DNA from: Methylocystaceae bacterium
GTDB lineage: Bacteria; Pseudomonadota; Alphaproteobacteria; Rhodospirillales; Terasakiellaceae
Length of the DNA stretch: 46,009 bases
NCBI GenBank assembly: GCA_013373265.1
Contig: JABXIC010000084.1
Coordinates: 1-46,009, forward strand
Reading direction: 5' to 3'
Shown: piece by piece, positions 25,731-36,237 of the stretch
Position numbering within the stretch: the stretch's first letter is position 1
How the letters are laid out: each line of letters opens with the position of its first letter
Notes under the pieces: generated by a model
What the model saw: only the letters and a program-made list of their open reading frames with translations
Told to the model about the DNA's origin: nothing
Databases searched by the model: none
Program-made: the position numbers and the translations under genes

Positions 25731-27602
25731 TTAAGCAACTCTATTCGATTTATTGCGCTTAACGTAACCCAACAAAGCTGTTAAAGCAGCCGGTGTGATT
25801 CCGGAAATACGCGCCGCTGCGCCCAATGTGGATGGTTTGTGCTCTGCCAACTTGCTACGCACCTCAATCGACATGCCGACCATGGACATATAATCCAGGT
25901 CTGCCGGTAGACTTAAGGCTTCATCACGGCGGAAAGCACGGATATCGGCTTCCTGGCGATCAAGATATCCGGCGTAACGCCCTTCAATCTCAACCTGTTC
26001 CGCTACGGGACCTGTAATGTCCTTTAATTCCGGCCAAATTTCTTTGATCCGATCCAACGTGACATCAGGATAAGACAAAAGCCCCATGGCATTGCGGCGT
26101 TGACCATCCATATTGATCTTAATACCGTATTTGCCCAATTCCTGCGGTGTGGCATTCAGGCTTTGCATGCGTTCTTTGGCAGCATGTATGGCTTTTTCTT
26201 TTTCTTCAAAAGCCTGCGCACGTTCTGTTGATACACAGCCAATTTCCATCCCGCGTCGTGTCAGACGTTGGTCTGCGTTATCAGCGCGCAAAATAAGGCG
26301 ATATTCAGCACGGGAGGTAAACATGCGGTACGGCTCATTCGTGCCTTTGGTGACCAGATCATCGGCCAAGACACCGATATAGGCGGTCGCACGATCAAAA
26401 ATAAACGGCGTCTCATTGCCCGATGCTTTAAGCGCGGCATTGACCCCCGCCATCAGACCTTGAGCAGCGGCTTCTTCATACCCCGTTGTGCCGTTAATTT
26501 GTCCAGCAAAATAAAGATTCGAAACTTTACGGGTTTCAAATGTCTCATAGAGTTCGCGCGGATCAACATAATCATATTCAATGGCATAAGCCGGCTTTAA
26601 CGCCTCGACTTTTTCCAATCCAGGGATGGAGCGCATAAAGGCCATTTGCACATCACGCGGCAAAGACGTTGAAATCCCGTTCGGATAGACACTGTTTGTA
26701 TCCAGCCCTTCCGGTTCCAGAAAAATCTGGTGACTGGTCTTTTCCGCAAAGCGCACCACTTTATCTTCAATCGACGGACAATAGCGCGGTCCCTGCCCTT
26801 TAATCTGACCGGAATAAATTGGGGCCTGATCCATATTGGAGCGGATAATCTCGTGTGTTTCTTCTGTTGTGCGGGTGATGTAACACGGGATTTGTTGCGT
26901 GGTGATTTTATCCGTCATGAAAGAAAACGGCTGTGGCGGCATATCTCCATCCTGGCGTTCCAAAACTGCCCAGTCGATGGTGTTGCCGTCCAAACGTGCC
27001 GGTGTGCCGGTTTTCAAACGACCCAGATCAAACTTCAGACGCGCCAGAGTTTCCGCCAAGCCAATGGAGGGTTCATCTCCCATGCGTCCTGCGGGCCATG
27101 TTTCTTTGCCGATGTGGATAAGTCCATGCAGGAACGTACCCGTGGTCAACACCACAGAGCCAGCACGTAGGCTTTCCCCTGTTGCGGTGATCACCCCACA
27201 GACGCGACGGTCACACTCGCTCATGATCAGGTCTTCAGCACTTGCTTCCAGAATATCGAGATTATCCTGTGTGGACAAAACCGCCTGCATGGCTTGTTTA
27301 TAAAGTTTGCGATCTGCTTGCGCACGCGGTCCACGCACAGCGGGACCTTTGGATTGATTGAGCATACGAAACTGAATACCCGCCTGATCAATCACCCGGC
27401 CCATCACGCCGTCGAGCGCATCCACTTCACGCACAAGATGGCCTTTCGCCAATCCGCCAATAGCTGGATTGCACGACATTTCGCCGATCCCGTCTATTCT
27501 TTGTGTGAGAAGAAGGGTCTTTGCCCCCATCCGCGCACTTGCCGCCGCTGCCTCGCAGCCAGCATGTCCGCCACCAATCACGATTACGTCATATGTCTTC
27601 AT
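25731..27602 (-). CDS. mnmG: tRNA uridine-5-carboxymethylaminomethyl modification enzyme MnmG (GidA)
   Basis: This 623-residue FAD protein works with MnmE to install the (carboxymethyl)aminomethyl group at wobble U34. The FAD-binding [10 protein letters not shown] lies at 10-19, followed by the family-typical [33 protein letters not shown] and the [12 protein letters not shown] region. I start at ATG 27602 ([12 protein letters not shown]); an in-frame TTG at 27611 adds three residues and is unlikely. It lies between two parS sites (25698 and 27758) and directly downstream of mnmE. The length is normal. Confidence 0.96.
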   Translation of the reverse strand: MKTYDVIVIGGGHAGCEAAAASARMGAKTLLLTQRIDGIGEMSCNPAIGGLAKGHLVREVDALDGVMGRVIDQAGIQFRMLNQSKGPAVRGPRAQADRKLYKQAMQAVLSTQDNLDILEASAEDLIMSECDRRVCGVITATGESLRAGSVVLTTGTFLHGLIHIGKETWPAGRMGDEPSIGLAETLARLKFDLGRLKTGTPARLDGNTIDWAVLERQDGDMPPQPFSFMTDKITTQQIPCYITRTTEETHEIIRSNMDQAPIYSGQIKGQGPRYCPSIEDKVVRFAEKTSHQIFLEPEGLDTNSVYPNGISTSLPRDVQMAFMRSIPGLEKVEALKPAYAIEYDYVDPRELYETFETRKVSNLYFAGQINGTTGYEEAAAQGLMAGVNAALKASGNETPFIFDRATAYIGVLADDLVTKGTNEPYRMFTSRAEYRLILRADNADQRLTRRGMEIGCVSTERAQAFEEKEKAIHAAKERMQSLNATPQELGKYGIKINMDGQRRNAMGLLSYPDVTLDRIKEIWPELKDITGPVAEQVEIEGRYAGYLDRQEADIRAFRRDEALSLPADLDYMSMVGMSIEVRSKLAEHKPSTLGAAARISGITPAALTALLGYVKRNKSNRVA

Positions 27603-27757
27603 AGGGCGCAATGTATGTATCGCCCCTTAAGAAGTCAATTTACAAAATGACTCTATTTTCAGCTTGTGGATAATTTTGGGGAAAAGCCCGTTCATAACCT
27701 GCCAACAAAGTGCCTTTTGATTTATTGAATAGTCTTATCGGTTAAAAATGTGATCTG

Positions 27758-27773
27758 TGTTTCACGTGAAACA
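27758..27773. other. parS site 3 (perfect, mnmG-mnmE gap)
   Basis: An exact TGTTTCACGTGAAACA ends 2 nt from the mnmE stop codon, in the 173-nt space before mnmG. This is the third perfect ParB site within 2.2 kb. Confidence 0.95.
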
Positions 27774-27775
27774 TC

Positions 27776-29110
27776 TTATTTACCGATGCAAAAATCACTA
27801 AAGACAACATCCAACACATCTTCCACATCGATTCGTCCGGTGATTCGACCCAGCGATCGTGTCGCCATGCGTAAATCTTCTGCGGCCAGTTCAGGCAGAT
27901 CAATTTGAGCAAACCGCACCAATGAATCAACGCAATCTTCCAAAGCCTGACGATGACGCGCCCGGGTCAAAGCCGGTGCCCCGGTCATCATGCACCGATC
28001 CGCCACTTCATTTTCCAGGGCTTTAAAAAAGTCCGCTAACCCCTCACCTGATTTTGCAGACATATATAAAGGGGTGCGTCCTTTTATATCGTGAATGTCC
28101 AGCTTGGCAACTTTATCAATTTTATTAAAGACCACCAGACTGTCTTCATCAATAAGACTGACGGTTCTCTCATCAAGGTTTGGCCAATCGGCACTATCAA
28201 ACAGCACCACTTTTAAGTCTGCATTTTCAGCCGTGGTTTGGGCGCGGCGAATGCCTTCAATCTCGATCACATCTTCACTATGACGAATACCGGCCGTATC
28301 AGACACCACGACCGGATAGCCGCCAATATCAAGATGGCTTTCAATCACGTCACGGGTGGTGCCGGCAATATCGGACACAATGGCGACTTCACGTTTAGCC
28401 AGATGATTCAGCAAACTTGATTTCCCCGCATTGGGCGGGCCAATGATTGCAAGGCGCACCCCATCACGCAACAGTTCGCCACGATGACCATCTTTTAAAT
28501 GATCTTCAATCTCGCTTTGCAAGAGCGTCACTTTGGCGCGCACTCCATCTTCAACTTCTTGCGGCAGGTCTTCATCCGGGAAATCAATCACCGCTTCAAA
28601 ATGGGCAAGGATATGTAAAATACGATCTGCCCAATCATTATATAGTGTGCCCAATGCCCCATCCATCTGGCGCAAGGCCTGTTTGGCCTGGGCGCGGGTT
28701 TCCGCATGGATCAAATCTGCCAAACCTTCAGCAGCCGTTAAATCCATCTTGTCATTTTCAAAAGCACGGCGGGTAAATTCCCCGGCTTCCGCCATGCGCA
28801 ACCCGTCAAAATATCCAAGCGCATCGATTAAAGCTTGTACCACAGCACGTCCGCCATGGATTTGGAACTCCACCACATCTTCGCCAGTAAAACTGTTGGG
28901 ACCGGGGAAGTATAAAGCAAGACCGTCATCAATCGGGTCCCCGTCCACAGGATCATTTAATTGAACGCGATGCGCATAGCGGGGTTTAAATATCTCTTGA
29001 CCGGACAGTTTGCACAAGACATCCAGGGCCTGTGATCCTGATAGTCGCACAACAGCCACGCCGCAGCGCCCTGCCCCACTGGCAAGCGCATATATGGTTT
29101 GATCACTCAT
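27776..29110 (-). CDS. mnmE: tRNA modification GTPase MnmE (TrmE)
   Basis: This 444-residue GTPase is the partner of MnmG in wobble-uridine modification. The N-terminal tetrahydrofolate-binding domain opens IYALASGAGRCGVAVVRLSG. The inserted G domain has GPPNAGKSS at 224-232, the DIAGTTRD switch and DTAGIRHSEDVIE. The C-terminus ends with the invariant FCIGK (440-444), whose Cys is important for modification. DUF6489 lies 9 nt upstream and a perfect parS lies immediately downstream. Confidence 0.97.
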   Translation of the reverse strand: MSDQTIYALASGAGRCGVAVVRLSGSQALDVLCKLSGQEIFKPRYAHRVQLNDPVDGDPIDDGLALYFPGPNSFTGEDVVEFQIHGGRAVVQALIDALGYFDGLRMAEAGEFTRRAFENDKMDLTAAEGLADLIHAETRAQAKQALRQMDGALGTLYNDWADRILHILAHFEAVIDFPDEDLPQEVEDGVRAKVTLLQSEIEDHLKDGHRGELLRDGVRLAIIGPPNAGKSSLLNHLAKREVAIVSDIAGTTRDVIESHLDIGGYPVVVSDTAGIRHSEDVIEIEGIRRAQTTAENADLKVVLFDSADWPNLDERTVSLIDEDSLVVFNKIDKVAKLDIHDIKGRTPLYMSAKSGEGLADFFKALENEVADRCMMTGAPALTRARHRQALEDCVDSLVRFAQIDLPELAAEDLRMATRSLGRITGRIDVEDVLDVVFSDFCIGK

Positions 29111-29119
29111 AAGGTAAAT

Positions 29120-29371
29120 TTACTCTTTTGACCCGTTTTGGGTTGGATTGTTAAATTGTGACCAGAACATTTTCTGCAATTGCTCTATGTTTGAAATCCC
29201 GGTAGGCAACCACGTTTTAAAAAGTGTTTCCGGATCCATCGCCGCTAAATTGGCTTTCATGCGTTCCTGAACTTCTTGCATCATCATTTCCTGCATGGGC
29301 TTTACATCGGGTAATCCCATAAAAGTGCGGGCTTCTTCCGGCGTACAATCGATATTGATGTTAATTTTCAT
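29120..29371 (-). CDS. DUF6489 family small protein
   Basis: This 83-residue protein begins MKININIDCTPEEARTFMGLPDV, continues with a Met-rich helix (MQEMMMQEVQERMKANL) and ends in a short TWLPTGISNIEQLQKMFW segment. The pattern is that of a small alphaproteobacterial family found beside mnmE, also reminiscent of phasin-like helices. It is co-directional with mnmE, 9 nt apart, and so is likely the first gene of that operon. No catalytic motif is seen and the function is unknown. Confidence 0.8.
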   Translation of the reverse strand: MKININIDCTPEEARTFMGLPDVKPMQEMMMQEVQERMKANLAAMDPETLFKTWLPTGISNIEQLQKMFWSQFNNPTQNGSKE

Positions 29372-29521
29372 AATAAAGGTTCCGATCAGAAAAGACGTTT
29401 GTTGCCTTCTAATTTGGCAAGCTTTTGGCTCAAGGTCTATCCCCCATTACAAAAAAGTGGTTGTTATTTCTCTTAAAAAGTTAAAATGTGAAGAGAATGC
29501 CTTGATAAAGAGAGAATTTTT

Positions 29522-31552
29522 ATGTCTGAAAATCTGCTAAGCACCACAACCAGCCCCTATCTGTTGCAACATGCAGACAACCCTGTCCATTGGCAGCCTT
29601 GGGGGGATGCCGCCTTTGAACAAGCCCGGCGTGATAACAAACCCATTTTACTCTCTATCGGCTATGCGGCCTGTCATTGGTGCCACGTTATGGCCCACGA
29701 ATCTTTTGAAGATCAAGACACCGCCGATATTATGAACGAGCTTTATATCAATATCAAAGTCGACCGCGAAGAACACCCCGATGTTGATCATATCTATCAA
29801 AAGGCCCTGTCCATCATCGGACAACAAGGCGGTTGGCCTTTGACCATGTTTTTAACACCTGACGGCCAACCTTTTTGGGGCGGCACTTATTTTCCCAACC
29901 GGGCAGCCTATGGGCAACCGTCTTTTCAGGATGTGCTTGAAAGCATTTCCAACATCTTCCATACGCAAAAAGAAAATGTTGAAAAGAACATGAGCGCCAT
30001 TGCCGATGCTTTGGATGAAGAAAGCAAACCCAAAGGCAACGGCAGTTTGCAATTGTCCCACATTAAAGACACCGTCGGCTATATTCATCAGAATATTGAT
30101 CCCATCAATGGTGGACTCAAAGGGGCGCCTAAATTCCCCCAACCCGTTTTGTTGGAATTTTTATGGCACGCGGGCTGGATCAAACAAGACATCCATTTAC
30201 AAAACCTCTTACAACTGTCATTGGAAAAAATGTGCCAAGGCGGTATTTACGATCATTTGGGCGGCGGCTTTGCACGCTATTCCACCGATGAAGAATGGCT
30301 CGCCCCGCATTTTGAAAAAATGCTTTATGACAATGCGCTGCTTATTTCTTTACTCACCAAAATCTGGCGCAAGCATCCTTTGAGCCTGTTTAAACAAACT
30401 GTTGAAGAAACCATTTCCTGGGTCTTCGCGGAAATGACCATCCAAACCCCCAATGGTCTTGCCATTACCTCTGCCCTTGATGCCGATAGTGAAGGCGAAG
30501 AAGGCAAGTTTTATGTCTGGTCAGAAGAAGAGATCGATAACGTTTTAGGCAAAAATTCTAAATATTTTAAAACCGCTTTTGACATCACCACCTATGGCAA
30601 TTGGGAAGGCAAGAATATCATTCGCCGCATGGGCGAATTTTCCGTCGCCAAAGATGAAACTCGCCTCAAAACCATGCGCCAAAAACTTTATGAAAAAAGA
30701 AAAGAACGTGTTGCCCCAGGCCGCGATGATAAAGTGCTGACAGACTGGAACGCCATGTTGATTAAAGGCCTGTGCGAAGCCGGACTTGCCTTTGAAAATG
30801 AGGACTGGATTAAAAAGGCCAAAGACCTTTTCACCAGCCTCTTAAACCTGATGGAAAATGACGATAAATTGCATCACAGCTGGTGTGATGGCCGCATAGG
30901 TCCTGTTGCCTATCTGGAGGACTATGCCAACCTCTGCACCGCTGCATTGGCACTGTATGAAGTCACAGGCCAACAAGATTACCTGATAAAAACAAAAGAC
31001 TGGGTTGACCATCTTAATCTGACTTTTTGGGACCCGGATGTCGGCGGTTATAATTTTGCCAGCATGCAAACAGTTGATGGTTTGGCCATTCATCCCAAAC
31101 CTGTACATGATAATGCCACCCCATCGGGCAATGGTTTGATGGCAAATGTATTATGTGACCTCTATCAGCTGACAGGAGAGCTTATCTATCAAGAACGCTT
31201 CGATCAATTGATCAATACTTTTGGCAGCAGTAACCCCAATGAGATTTTTGGTATGCCGGGACTGTGTAATGCACTTATTCGCTTTGCCAAAATGGAAACC
31301 ATCGCCATTATCGGTCCTGCCGACAGTATTGATACTAAAGATTTGATTAAAAAGGCTTCTTTATCCCCTTCTCCGCATCGAAAAATTCTACTAGGAGATG
31401 GAAATACCGCCCTAGACCCGGCTCACCCCTTGTTTGGCAAGAAAATGATCGATGACAAGCCAACCGCTTACGTCTGTCAGCTTGGCCGCTGCTCTGCCCC
31501 CGTCACTGACCCGGACGAATTGGAAAATCTTTTAAATAATTTGCCAATATAA
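29522..31552 (+). CDS. DUF255 thioredoxin-domain protein (YyaL/spermatogenesis-associated 20 type)
   Basis: This 676-residue protein has an N-terminal thioredoxin-like domain (about 1-165) with the Cys51-His-Trp-Cys54-His motif (AACHWCHVM) and [16 protein letters not shown] long (alpha/alpha) barrel region resembling glycoside hydrolases follows, including [43 protein letters not shown] and [13 protein letters not shown]. No signal peptide is visible, so it is probably cytoplasmic. The family is broadly conserved, but its biochemical role is not established. It starts a plus-strand run with MGMT and a quinone oxidoreductase, divergent from DUF6489-mnmE. Confidence 0.9.
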   Translation: MSENLLSTTTSPYLLQHADNPVHWQPWGDAAFEQARRDNKPILLSIGYAACHWCHVMAHESFEDQDTADIMNELYINIKVDREEHPDVDHIYQKALSIIGQQGGWPLTMFLTPDGQPFWGGTYFPNRAAYGQPSFQDVLESISNIFHTQKENVEKNMSAIADALDEESKPKGNGSLQLSHIKDTVGYIHQNIDPINGGLKGAPKFPQPVLLEFLWHAGWIKQDIHLQNLLQLSLEKMCQGGIYDHLGGGFARYSTDEEWLAPHFEKMLYDNALLISLLTKIWRKHPLSLFKQTVEETISWVFAEMTIQTPNGLAITSALDADSEGEEGKFYVWSEEEIDNVLGKNSKYFKTAFDITTYGNWEGKNIIRRMGEFSVAKDETRLKTMRQKLYEKRKERVAPGRDDKVLTDWNAMLIKGLCEAGLAFENEDWIKKAKDLFTSLLNLMENDDKLHHSWCDGRIGPVAYLEDYANLCTAALALYEVTGQQDYLIKTKDWVDHLNLTFWDPDVGGYNFASMQTVDGLAIHPKPVHDNATPSGNGLMANVLCDLYQLTGELIYQERFDQLINTFGSSNPNEIFGMPGLCNALIRFAKMETIAIIGPADSIDTKDLIKKASLSPSPHRKILLGDGNTALDPAHPLFGKKMIDDKPTAYVCQLGRCSAPVTDPDELENLLNNLPI

Positions 31553-31623
31553 CTTCACATGCAGTTTAAATATTCTGCGCACGTTACAAATAACTACATA
31601 TGAATCCTGAATAAGAGAAATTT

Positions 31624-32085
31624 ATGGAAATTTTCTGTACCACCATCATGACCCCTGTGGGGACCCTTTCCTGTTTTGAAGATGATGGCCATATTGTGGT
31701 CCTGGAATGGGGACAAGCCCCCAAAGGGACAGAAACCCCTTTATTAAAAGAAACCAAAGCGCAACTTTCAGCCTATTTCAGCGGCAAGCTCACCCAATTT
31801 GACTTGCCCTTGGACCCTTACGGCAGCGATCATCAAAAAAAGGTCTGGAACCAAATGCGCCAAATCCCTTTTGGGCAAACAAAATCTTACGGTGATATCG
31901 CCAAAGAAATAAACAGTGCCGCTCAGGCCGTTGGCGGTGCCTGTGGCAAAAACCCCATTCCCATCATCATCCCCTGTCACCGTGTTGTCGGCGCAGCAGG
32001 TAAAATGGTCGGTTATTCTGGCGGGGAAGGTATAGAAACCAAACGCCAGCTCTTGCGCATGGAAGAAGCCATCGCTACATCCTAA
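31624..32085 (+). CDS. Methylated-DNA--protein-cysteine methyltransferase
   Basis: This 153-residue suicide repair protein removes alkyl groups from O6-alkylguanine. The DNA-binding winged helix holds VWNQMRQIPFGQTKSYGDIAKEI, and the active site is IPCHRVVG with acceptor Cys118. The SGG turn and the terminal helix (GIETKRQLLRMEE) are as in Ogt/MGMT. The N-terminal domain is short, and no Ada regulatory module is present. It lies 71 nt after the DUF255 gene and 28 nt before the oxidoreductase gene, so it is probably co-transcribed with them. Confidence 0.94.
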   Translation: MEIFCTTIMTPVGTLSCFEDDGHIVVLEWGQAPKGTETPLLKETKAQLSAYFSGKLTQFDLPLDPYGSDHQKKVWNQMRQIPFGQTKSYGDIAKEINSAAQAVGGACGKNPIPIIIPCHRVVGAAGKMVGYSGGEGIETKRQLLRMEEAIATS

Positions 32086-32113
32086 CAAAGCTAATTTATA
32101 AATTGGAAAAATC

Positions 32114-33088
32114 ATGACAAAAGCAATTCGTATTCATCAAAATGGCGGCCCGGAAGTTTTATCTTATGACGATATTGACGTCAGCGCGCCCAAAGACACT
32201 GAAATTCAAATCCGTATGAAAGCCATCGGCTTGAATTTTATTGATTGCTATATGCGCAGCGGCCTCTACCCCATTGCGAATTTCCCTTCTGTCTTGGGAA
32301 AAGAAGGGGCCGGTATTGTTGAAGCCGTGGGCAAAGATGTAAGCGAATTTAAAGTCGGCCAACGTGTCTGTGTTGGCATTGCCAATGGCTGTTATGCAGA
32401 ACTGGCCAATTTTGACCAACATCATGTCCTTGCCCTGCCCGATGAAATTGAATTTGAAACCGCCGCCGCCATGATGCTTAAGGGTATGACTGCACATTTC
32501 CTGTTGCGTCGTATTTATAAAGTCGGCCCGGAAGATACCATCCTTTTCCATGCCGCCGCCGGTGGTGTGGGGTCCATCGCGACCCAATGGGCAAAGTCAC
32601 TGGGCACCACAGTGATCGGGACGGTTGGTTCCAAAGAAAAAGCCGAACTGGCAAAATCCCAAGGCTGTGATTATCCGATTTTATATCGTGACGAAAACTT
32701 TACTGAAAAAGTCAGAGAAATCACCAAAGGGGAAGGGGTGCCGGTTGTTTATGATTCCATTGGTGCGGCCACCTTTGAAGGCTCTATCGATTGCCTGCGC
32801 CCTATGGGGACCATGGTCACTTTTGGCAATGCCACAGGCCCTGTCCCGCCCTTTTCCCCGGCCTTATTGGCGCAAAAAGGGTCCCTCTTTATCACCCGAC
32901 CGACTTTGATGAACTATGTTGCCAAACGCGAAGACTTGCTATGGGCAGCAAATGATCTCTTTGATGTGGTTAAGTCCGGCGCGGTTAAAATCAAGATCAA
33001 TCAAAAATATGACCTCAAAGACACCGCCCAGGCGCACCGTGATCTGGAAGAGCGCAAAACATCCGGTTCAACTATTTTGATCCCTTAA
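32114..33088 (+). CDS. NADPH:quinone oxidoreductase (zinc-free MDR family)
   Basis: This 324-residue medium-chain reductase resembles Qor. It has an N-terminal GroES-like domain with NFIDCYMRSGLYP and LGKEGAGIVEAVGKDV, and a Rossmann domain with AAAGGVGSIATQWAKSLG near 155-172, which is the NADPH-binding site. Zinc-ligand Cys residues of alcohol dehydrogenases are absent, as expected of Qor. It probably reduces quinones or enals in the cytoplasm. It ends 3 nt before a strong bidirectional terminator shared with the pirin gene. Confidence 0.92.
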   Translation: MTKAIRIHQNGGPEVLSYDDIDVSAPKDTEIQIRMKAIGLNFIDCYMRSGLYPIANFPSVLGKEGAGIVEAVGKDVSEFKVGQRVCVGIANGCYAELANFDQHHVLALPDEIEFETAAAMMLKGMTAHFLLRRIYKVGPEDTILFHAAAGGVGSIATQWAKSLGTTVIGTVGSKEKAELAKSQGCDYPILYRDENFTEKVREITKGEGVPVVYDSIGAATFEGSIDCLRPMGTMVTFGNATGPVPPFSPALLAQKGSLFITRPTLMNYVAKREDLLWAANDLFDVVKSGAVKIKINQKYDLKDTAQAHRDLEERKTSGSTILIP

Positions 33089-33091
33089 AAC

Positions 33092-33134
33092 AAAAAAAGG
33101 CCATCGTTATTGTTTAAAATGATGGCCTTTTTTT
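33092..33134. terminator. Bidirectional terminator between quinone reductase and pirin genes
   Basis: The arms AAAAAAAGGCCATC and GATGGCCTTTTTTT (33092-33104 and 33121-33134) pair over about 13 bp, with T-runs on both strands after the stem. It serves the convergent oxidoreductase (plus) and pirin (minus) genes. Confidence 0.92.
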
Positions 33135-33135
33135 A

Positions 33136-33966
33136 TTAGAATTTACCGGCACGGAAATCATCAAAAGCTTGATAGATTTCTTCCTGCGTGTTCATCACAA
33201 AGGGACCGTAACGTGCAATCGGTTCGTTAATCGGGTTAGCCGCCAGCAAGATAAAGCGTCCACCGTTTAATCCGGCCTTCACTGACACCTGATCCCCATC
33301 TTCCAGAATAACCAAACGGTCCGTTTCCACCGTTTCCCCATCCACATGAATGGTCCCTTCAAAGATAAACATAAAGGCCGTTTTGCCTTGAGCAATGGGG
33401 ATATCAATTTCTTGATCCGGTTTTAAATCCAGATCAATAAACAAAGGCTTGGTGGCAATCTCTGAGACCGGGCCTATCACCCCGAATAGTTCGCCCGCAA
33501 TCACTTTTAATGTGCCAATCCCATCCAGTTCTTTCACCGGGATTTCTTCGGGATTGATATCTTGATAACGCGGCGCAATCATTTTTTGACTTGCCGGTAA
33601 ATTGACCCAAAGCTGAAACCCTTTCATCAAACCATCGGTTTGTTCCGGCATTTCAGAATGGACAAGTCCGCGTCCTGCCGTCATCCATTGTGCGCCTCCA
33701 CTGCCAAGCAGGCCTTCATTGCCCGCATTATCGCGGTGGCGCATTTTACCTTCCAGCATATAAGTCACGGTTTCAAACCCACGATGGGGATGATCAGGGA
33801 AACCCGCGATATAATCTGCCCCATCTTCAGAGCCAAAAAGGTCAAGCAACAAAAATGGATCCAGATGATCCAGGGTCGGTGTCCCAATAGCACGTTTGAT
33901 TTTAACCCCTGCCCCATCTGATGTGGGTACGGGAGAAACGATTTGGTCTATTGATCTTTCAGTCAT
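33136..33966 (-). CDS. Pirin family protein
   Basis: This 276-residue bicupin has the metal-binding His residues in FPDHPHRGFETVTYM and LVHSEMPE near 57-60 and 101-106, and TAGRGLVHSEMP is the family signature. Some pirins have quercetinase activity and others act as redox-sensing transcription cofactors; nothing here decides between them. It is convergent with the quinone reductase gene, sharing a terminator, and divergent from the DUF4197 gene across 134 nt that hold a parS-like site. Confidence 0.92.
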   Translation of the reverse strand: MTERSIDQIVSPVPTSDGAGVKIKRAIGTPTLDHLDPFLLLDLFGSEDGADYIAGFPDHPHRGFETVTYMLEGKMRHRDNAGNEGLLGSGGAQWMTAGRGLVHSEMPEQTDGLMKGFQLWVNLPASQKMIAPRYQDINPEEIPVKELDGIGTLKVIAGELFGVIGPVSEIATKPLFIDLDLKPDQEIDIPIAQGKTAFMFIFEGTIHVDGETVETDRLVILEDGDQVSVKAGLNGGRFILLAANPINEPIARYGPFVMNTQEEIYQAFDDFRAGKF

Positions 33967-34051
33967 GGCTTTTTCTTTCTTCTTATTTCAAATTTGAATG
34001 GAATATAAGTCAAAACTGTGCATACGATTAGCCCTGCATTTGGAAACAAAG

Positions 34052-34067
34052 TGTTTCACATGAAACA
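34052..34067. other. parS-like site 4 (one mismatch)
   Basis: TGTTTCACATGAAACA differs from the consensus only at one central position (CACATG for CACGTG). It lies in the pirin-DUF4197 divergent gap, 34 nt before the DUF4197 start. The central change breaks perfect symmetry and may weaken ParB binding. Confidence 0.7.
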
Positions 34068-34100
34068 CTGAAAAAAAATAAAACATAAAGGTACTGATTG

Positions 34101-34850
34101 ATGCGTCTTGTTACGGCTTTTTTAACAGCACTCTTCACGCTTTCTCTGGCTCCTTCGGCTCAGGCTTCTGATCTTCTCAACTTCTTCCAAAAGAAAGTTG
34201 AAGAACAAATTTCAGGGACCAGTCAAAACGGATCCGCTCTATCCAGCCTGAGCAACAGCCAGATTGTTGAAGGCTTACGCGAAGCCTTAAAAGTCGGCAC
34301 AAAACGCGTTGTGGATCAAATTGGTACAACAGACGGTTATAATCTGGATAAAGCCATTCACATCCCCTTACCCGATCAACTGCAACAAGCACAAAAACTG
34401 CTTAATAAATTTGGCCTGTCTGCCTTGGCAGATGATGTAGAACTCCGCCTGAACCGCGCTGCCGAACAAGCCGCCCCTAAGGCAAAAGACGTTATCATTA
34501 AAGCCATCACCAACATGTCTTTAGATGATGCCCGCGCCATTTATAACGGTCCCAAAGATGCGGCCACACAATATTTCAAAAAAGTGTCTGATAGCGATTT
34601 ACGCAAAACCATCAGCCCGATTGCTGAAAATAGTCTGAAAGATGTGGGTGCAATTCAGGCCTATGACAATTTGGTTGGAAAATATCAATCCATGCCTTTC
34701 GTGCCCGATGTCAAAGCCAATCTGATTGACCATACCACCACCTTGGCCATTGACGGGATCTTCCATTATCTTGCACAGGAAGAAGCCGCTATTCGTGAAA
34801 ATCCAGCCAAACGCACGACAGAGATTTTAAAGACTGTTTTTGGTCAATAA
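34101..34850 (+). CDS. DUF4197 family secreted protein
   Basis: This 249-residue protein has a 22-residue signal peptide ending SAQA before SDLL, so it is periplasmic. The mature protein is largely helical and carries the DUF4197 pattern: LSNSQIVEGLREALKVGTKRVV near 50-71, IHIPLPDQLQQAQKLLNKFGLS near 90-110, and SLDDARAIYNGPKDAATQYFK near 138-158. The start is ATG 34101; a TTG at 34098 adds one residue. The family function is unknown. A parS-like site overlaps the probable promoter region. Confidence 0.9.
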   Translation: MRLVTAFLTALFTLSLAPSAQASDLLNFFQKKVEEQISGTSQNGSALSSLSNSQIVEGLREALKVGTKRVVDQIGTTDGYNLDKAIHIPLPDQLQQAQKLLNKFGLSALADDVELRLNRAAEQAAPKAKDVIIKAITNMSLDDARAIYNGPKDAATQYFKKVSDSDLRKTISPIAENSLKDVGAIQAYDNLVGKYQSMPFVPDVKANLIDHTTTLAIDGIFHYLAQEEAAIRENPAKRTTEILKTVFGQ

Positions 34851-34914
34851 TTTCTTTAACAAAAACATCATGTTGACGTCATGATACAGACGATAGGAAC
34901 ATGGATTGTAGTCG

Positions 34915-34920
34915 TATAAT
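34915..34920 (+). promoter_or_regulatory. -10 element before the glycerophosphodiesterase gene
   Basis: TATAAT lies 25 nt before the ATG at 34946. No good -35 is seen at the right spacing. An inverted repeat with arms ATCATG (34867-34872) and CATGAT (34880-34885) lies 30 nt upstream and could be an activator or repressor site. Confidence 0.35.
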
Positions 34921-34945
34921 TTAACTTCTATTTTGGAGCATCATT

Positions 34946-36166
34946 ATGCGACTCAAGGCATTTATAGGTGCAGTTCTCATGACCGCATCTGTGCTTTTCT
35001 TCACACCCTTTGAAGCATCAGCAGACACAATTGAACTCGGCCCCCGCCCTTACTTTCTCGTTGAAACCCTGAAAGACGGTGCATTAAAAAACAAACTTAA
35101 ATCATGTGCAGACATGACTTTTAAAAGGACCACTTTTTCCATCGGTCACCGTGGCGCCGCCATGATGTTTGCAGAACATACAGCGCAATCTTATCAAGCT
35201 GCCGGACGCATGGGCGCAGGTATCATTGAATGTGATGTTACTTTTACCAAAGATAAAGAACTGGTCTGTCGTCATTCTCAAAGCGATCTGCACACCACCA
35301 CAAACATTTTAAAAACACCCTTAGCAGATAAATGTACCAAAACATTTACACCAGCCAATGGCGATCAAAAAGCATCAGCTGAATGTCGCACCAGTGACAT
35401 TACACTGGCAGAATTCAAAACATTAAAAGGTAAAATGGATGCGGCTGACAACAGTGCAACCACCTTGGATGACTATATGAACAGCACAGCAAACTGGCGT
35501 ACAGACCTTTATGCTGCAAGCCGTGGCACCGTCATGACCCATAAAGAATCAATTCAATTGATTAAATCCATGGGTGCAAAATTCACCCCTGAACTGAAAA
35601 CACCCTCTGTTGACATGCCATTCAACGGATTCAGTCAAGAAGACTATGCCCAAAAAATGATTGATGAATATAAAGCAGCAGGGATCCCGGCCAGTGATGT
35701 TTGGGCACAATCTTTTAATTTGGCAGACATCCAATATTGGATCAAACATGAACCAGACTTTGGCAAACAAGCTGTTTATTTGTATGAAGGCGAAGAAGGT
35801 TTTGATCCTTTAAAACCAGAAACCTTTAAACCCTCCATGACTGAGCTCAAAAAAATGGGCGTCAATTATATTGCCCCTGCCCTCTGGATCATGGTGACAA
35901 CCGATAAAAACGGCAAAATCATTCCTTCCCCTTACGCAATTGAAGCCAAAAAAGCCGGACTTAATATGATCGCTTGGACGTTAGAACGTTCTGGACCATT
36001 AAAAACAGGCGGCGGTTGGTACTATCAATCCATCACAGACGTGACAAAAGATGATGGTGTCATGCTGGAATTATTGGATGTATTGACCAAAGATGTCGGC
36101 ATCAAAGGTATGTTCTCTGACTGGCCTGCGACTGTCACTTATTATGCAAACTGCATGGGTTTATAA
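34946..36166 (+). CDS. Secreted glycerophosphodiester phosphodiesterase
   Basis: This 406-residue protein has a signal peptide of about 26 residues ending FEASA before DTIEL. The GDPD TIM-barrel domain shows [13 protein letters not shown] (HRG plus the PENT-like element) and [20 protein letters not shown], which supply the metal-binding Glu/Asp and the second catalytic His. It would hydrolyse deacylated phospholipids in the periplasm to glycerol 3-phosphate plus an alcohol, supporting phosphate or carbon scavenging. The barrel contains a long extra segment with several Cys (about 130-180). A strong terminator follows. Confidence 0.9.
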   Translation: MRLKAFIGAVLMTASVLFFTPFEASADTIELGPRPYFLVETLKDGALKNKLKSCADMTFKRTTFSIGHRGAAMMFAEHTAQSYQAAGRMGAGIIECDVTFTKDKELVCRHSQSDLHTTTNILKTPLADKCTKTFTPANGDQKASAECRTSDITLAEFKTLKGKMDAADNSATTLDDYMNSTANWRTDLYAASRGTVMTHKESIQLIKSMGAKFTPELKTPSVDMPFNGFSQEDYAQKMIDEYKAAGIPASDVWAQSFNLADIQYWIKHEPDFGKQAVYLYEGEEGFDPLKPETFKPSMTELKKMGVNYIAPALWIMVTTDKNGKIIPSPYAIEAKKAGLNMIAWTLERSGPLKTGGGWYYQSITDVTKDDGVMLELLDVLTKDVGIKGMFSDWPATVTYYANCMGL

Positions 36167-36193
36167 AAACATCCGTTTTATAAAACTCTTTTG

Positions 36194-36235
36194 ATACCGT
36201 CCGGCATGTTCTCATTGTCGGACGGTATTTTTTTT
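36194..36235 (+). terminator. Rho-independent terminator of the glycerophosphodiesterase gene
   Basis: ATACCGTCCG (36194-36203) and CGGACGGTAT (36219-36228) form a perfect 10-bp stem followed by a run of T to 36235. It directly abuts the end of the convergent glycosyltransferase gene. Confidence 0.93.
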
Positions 36236-36237
36236 AC

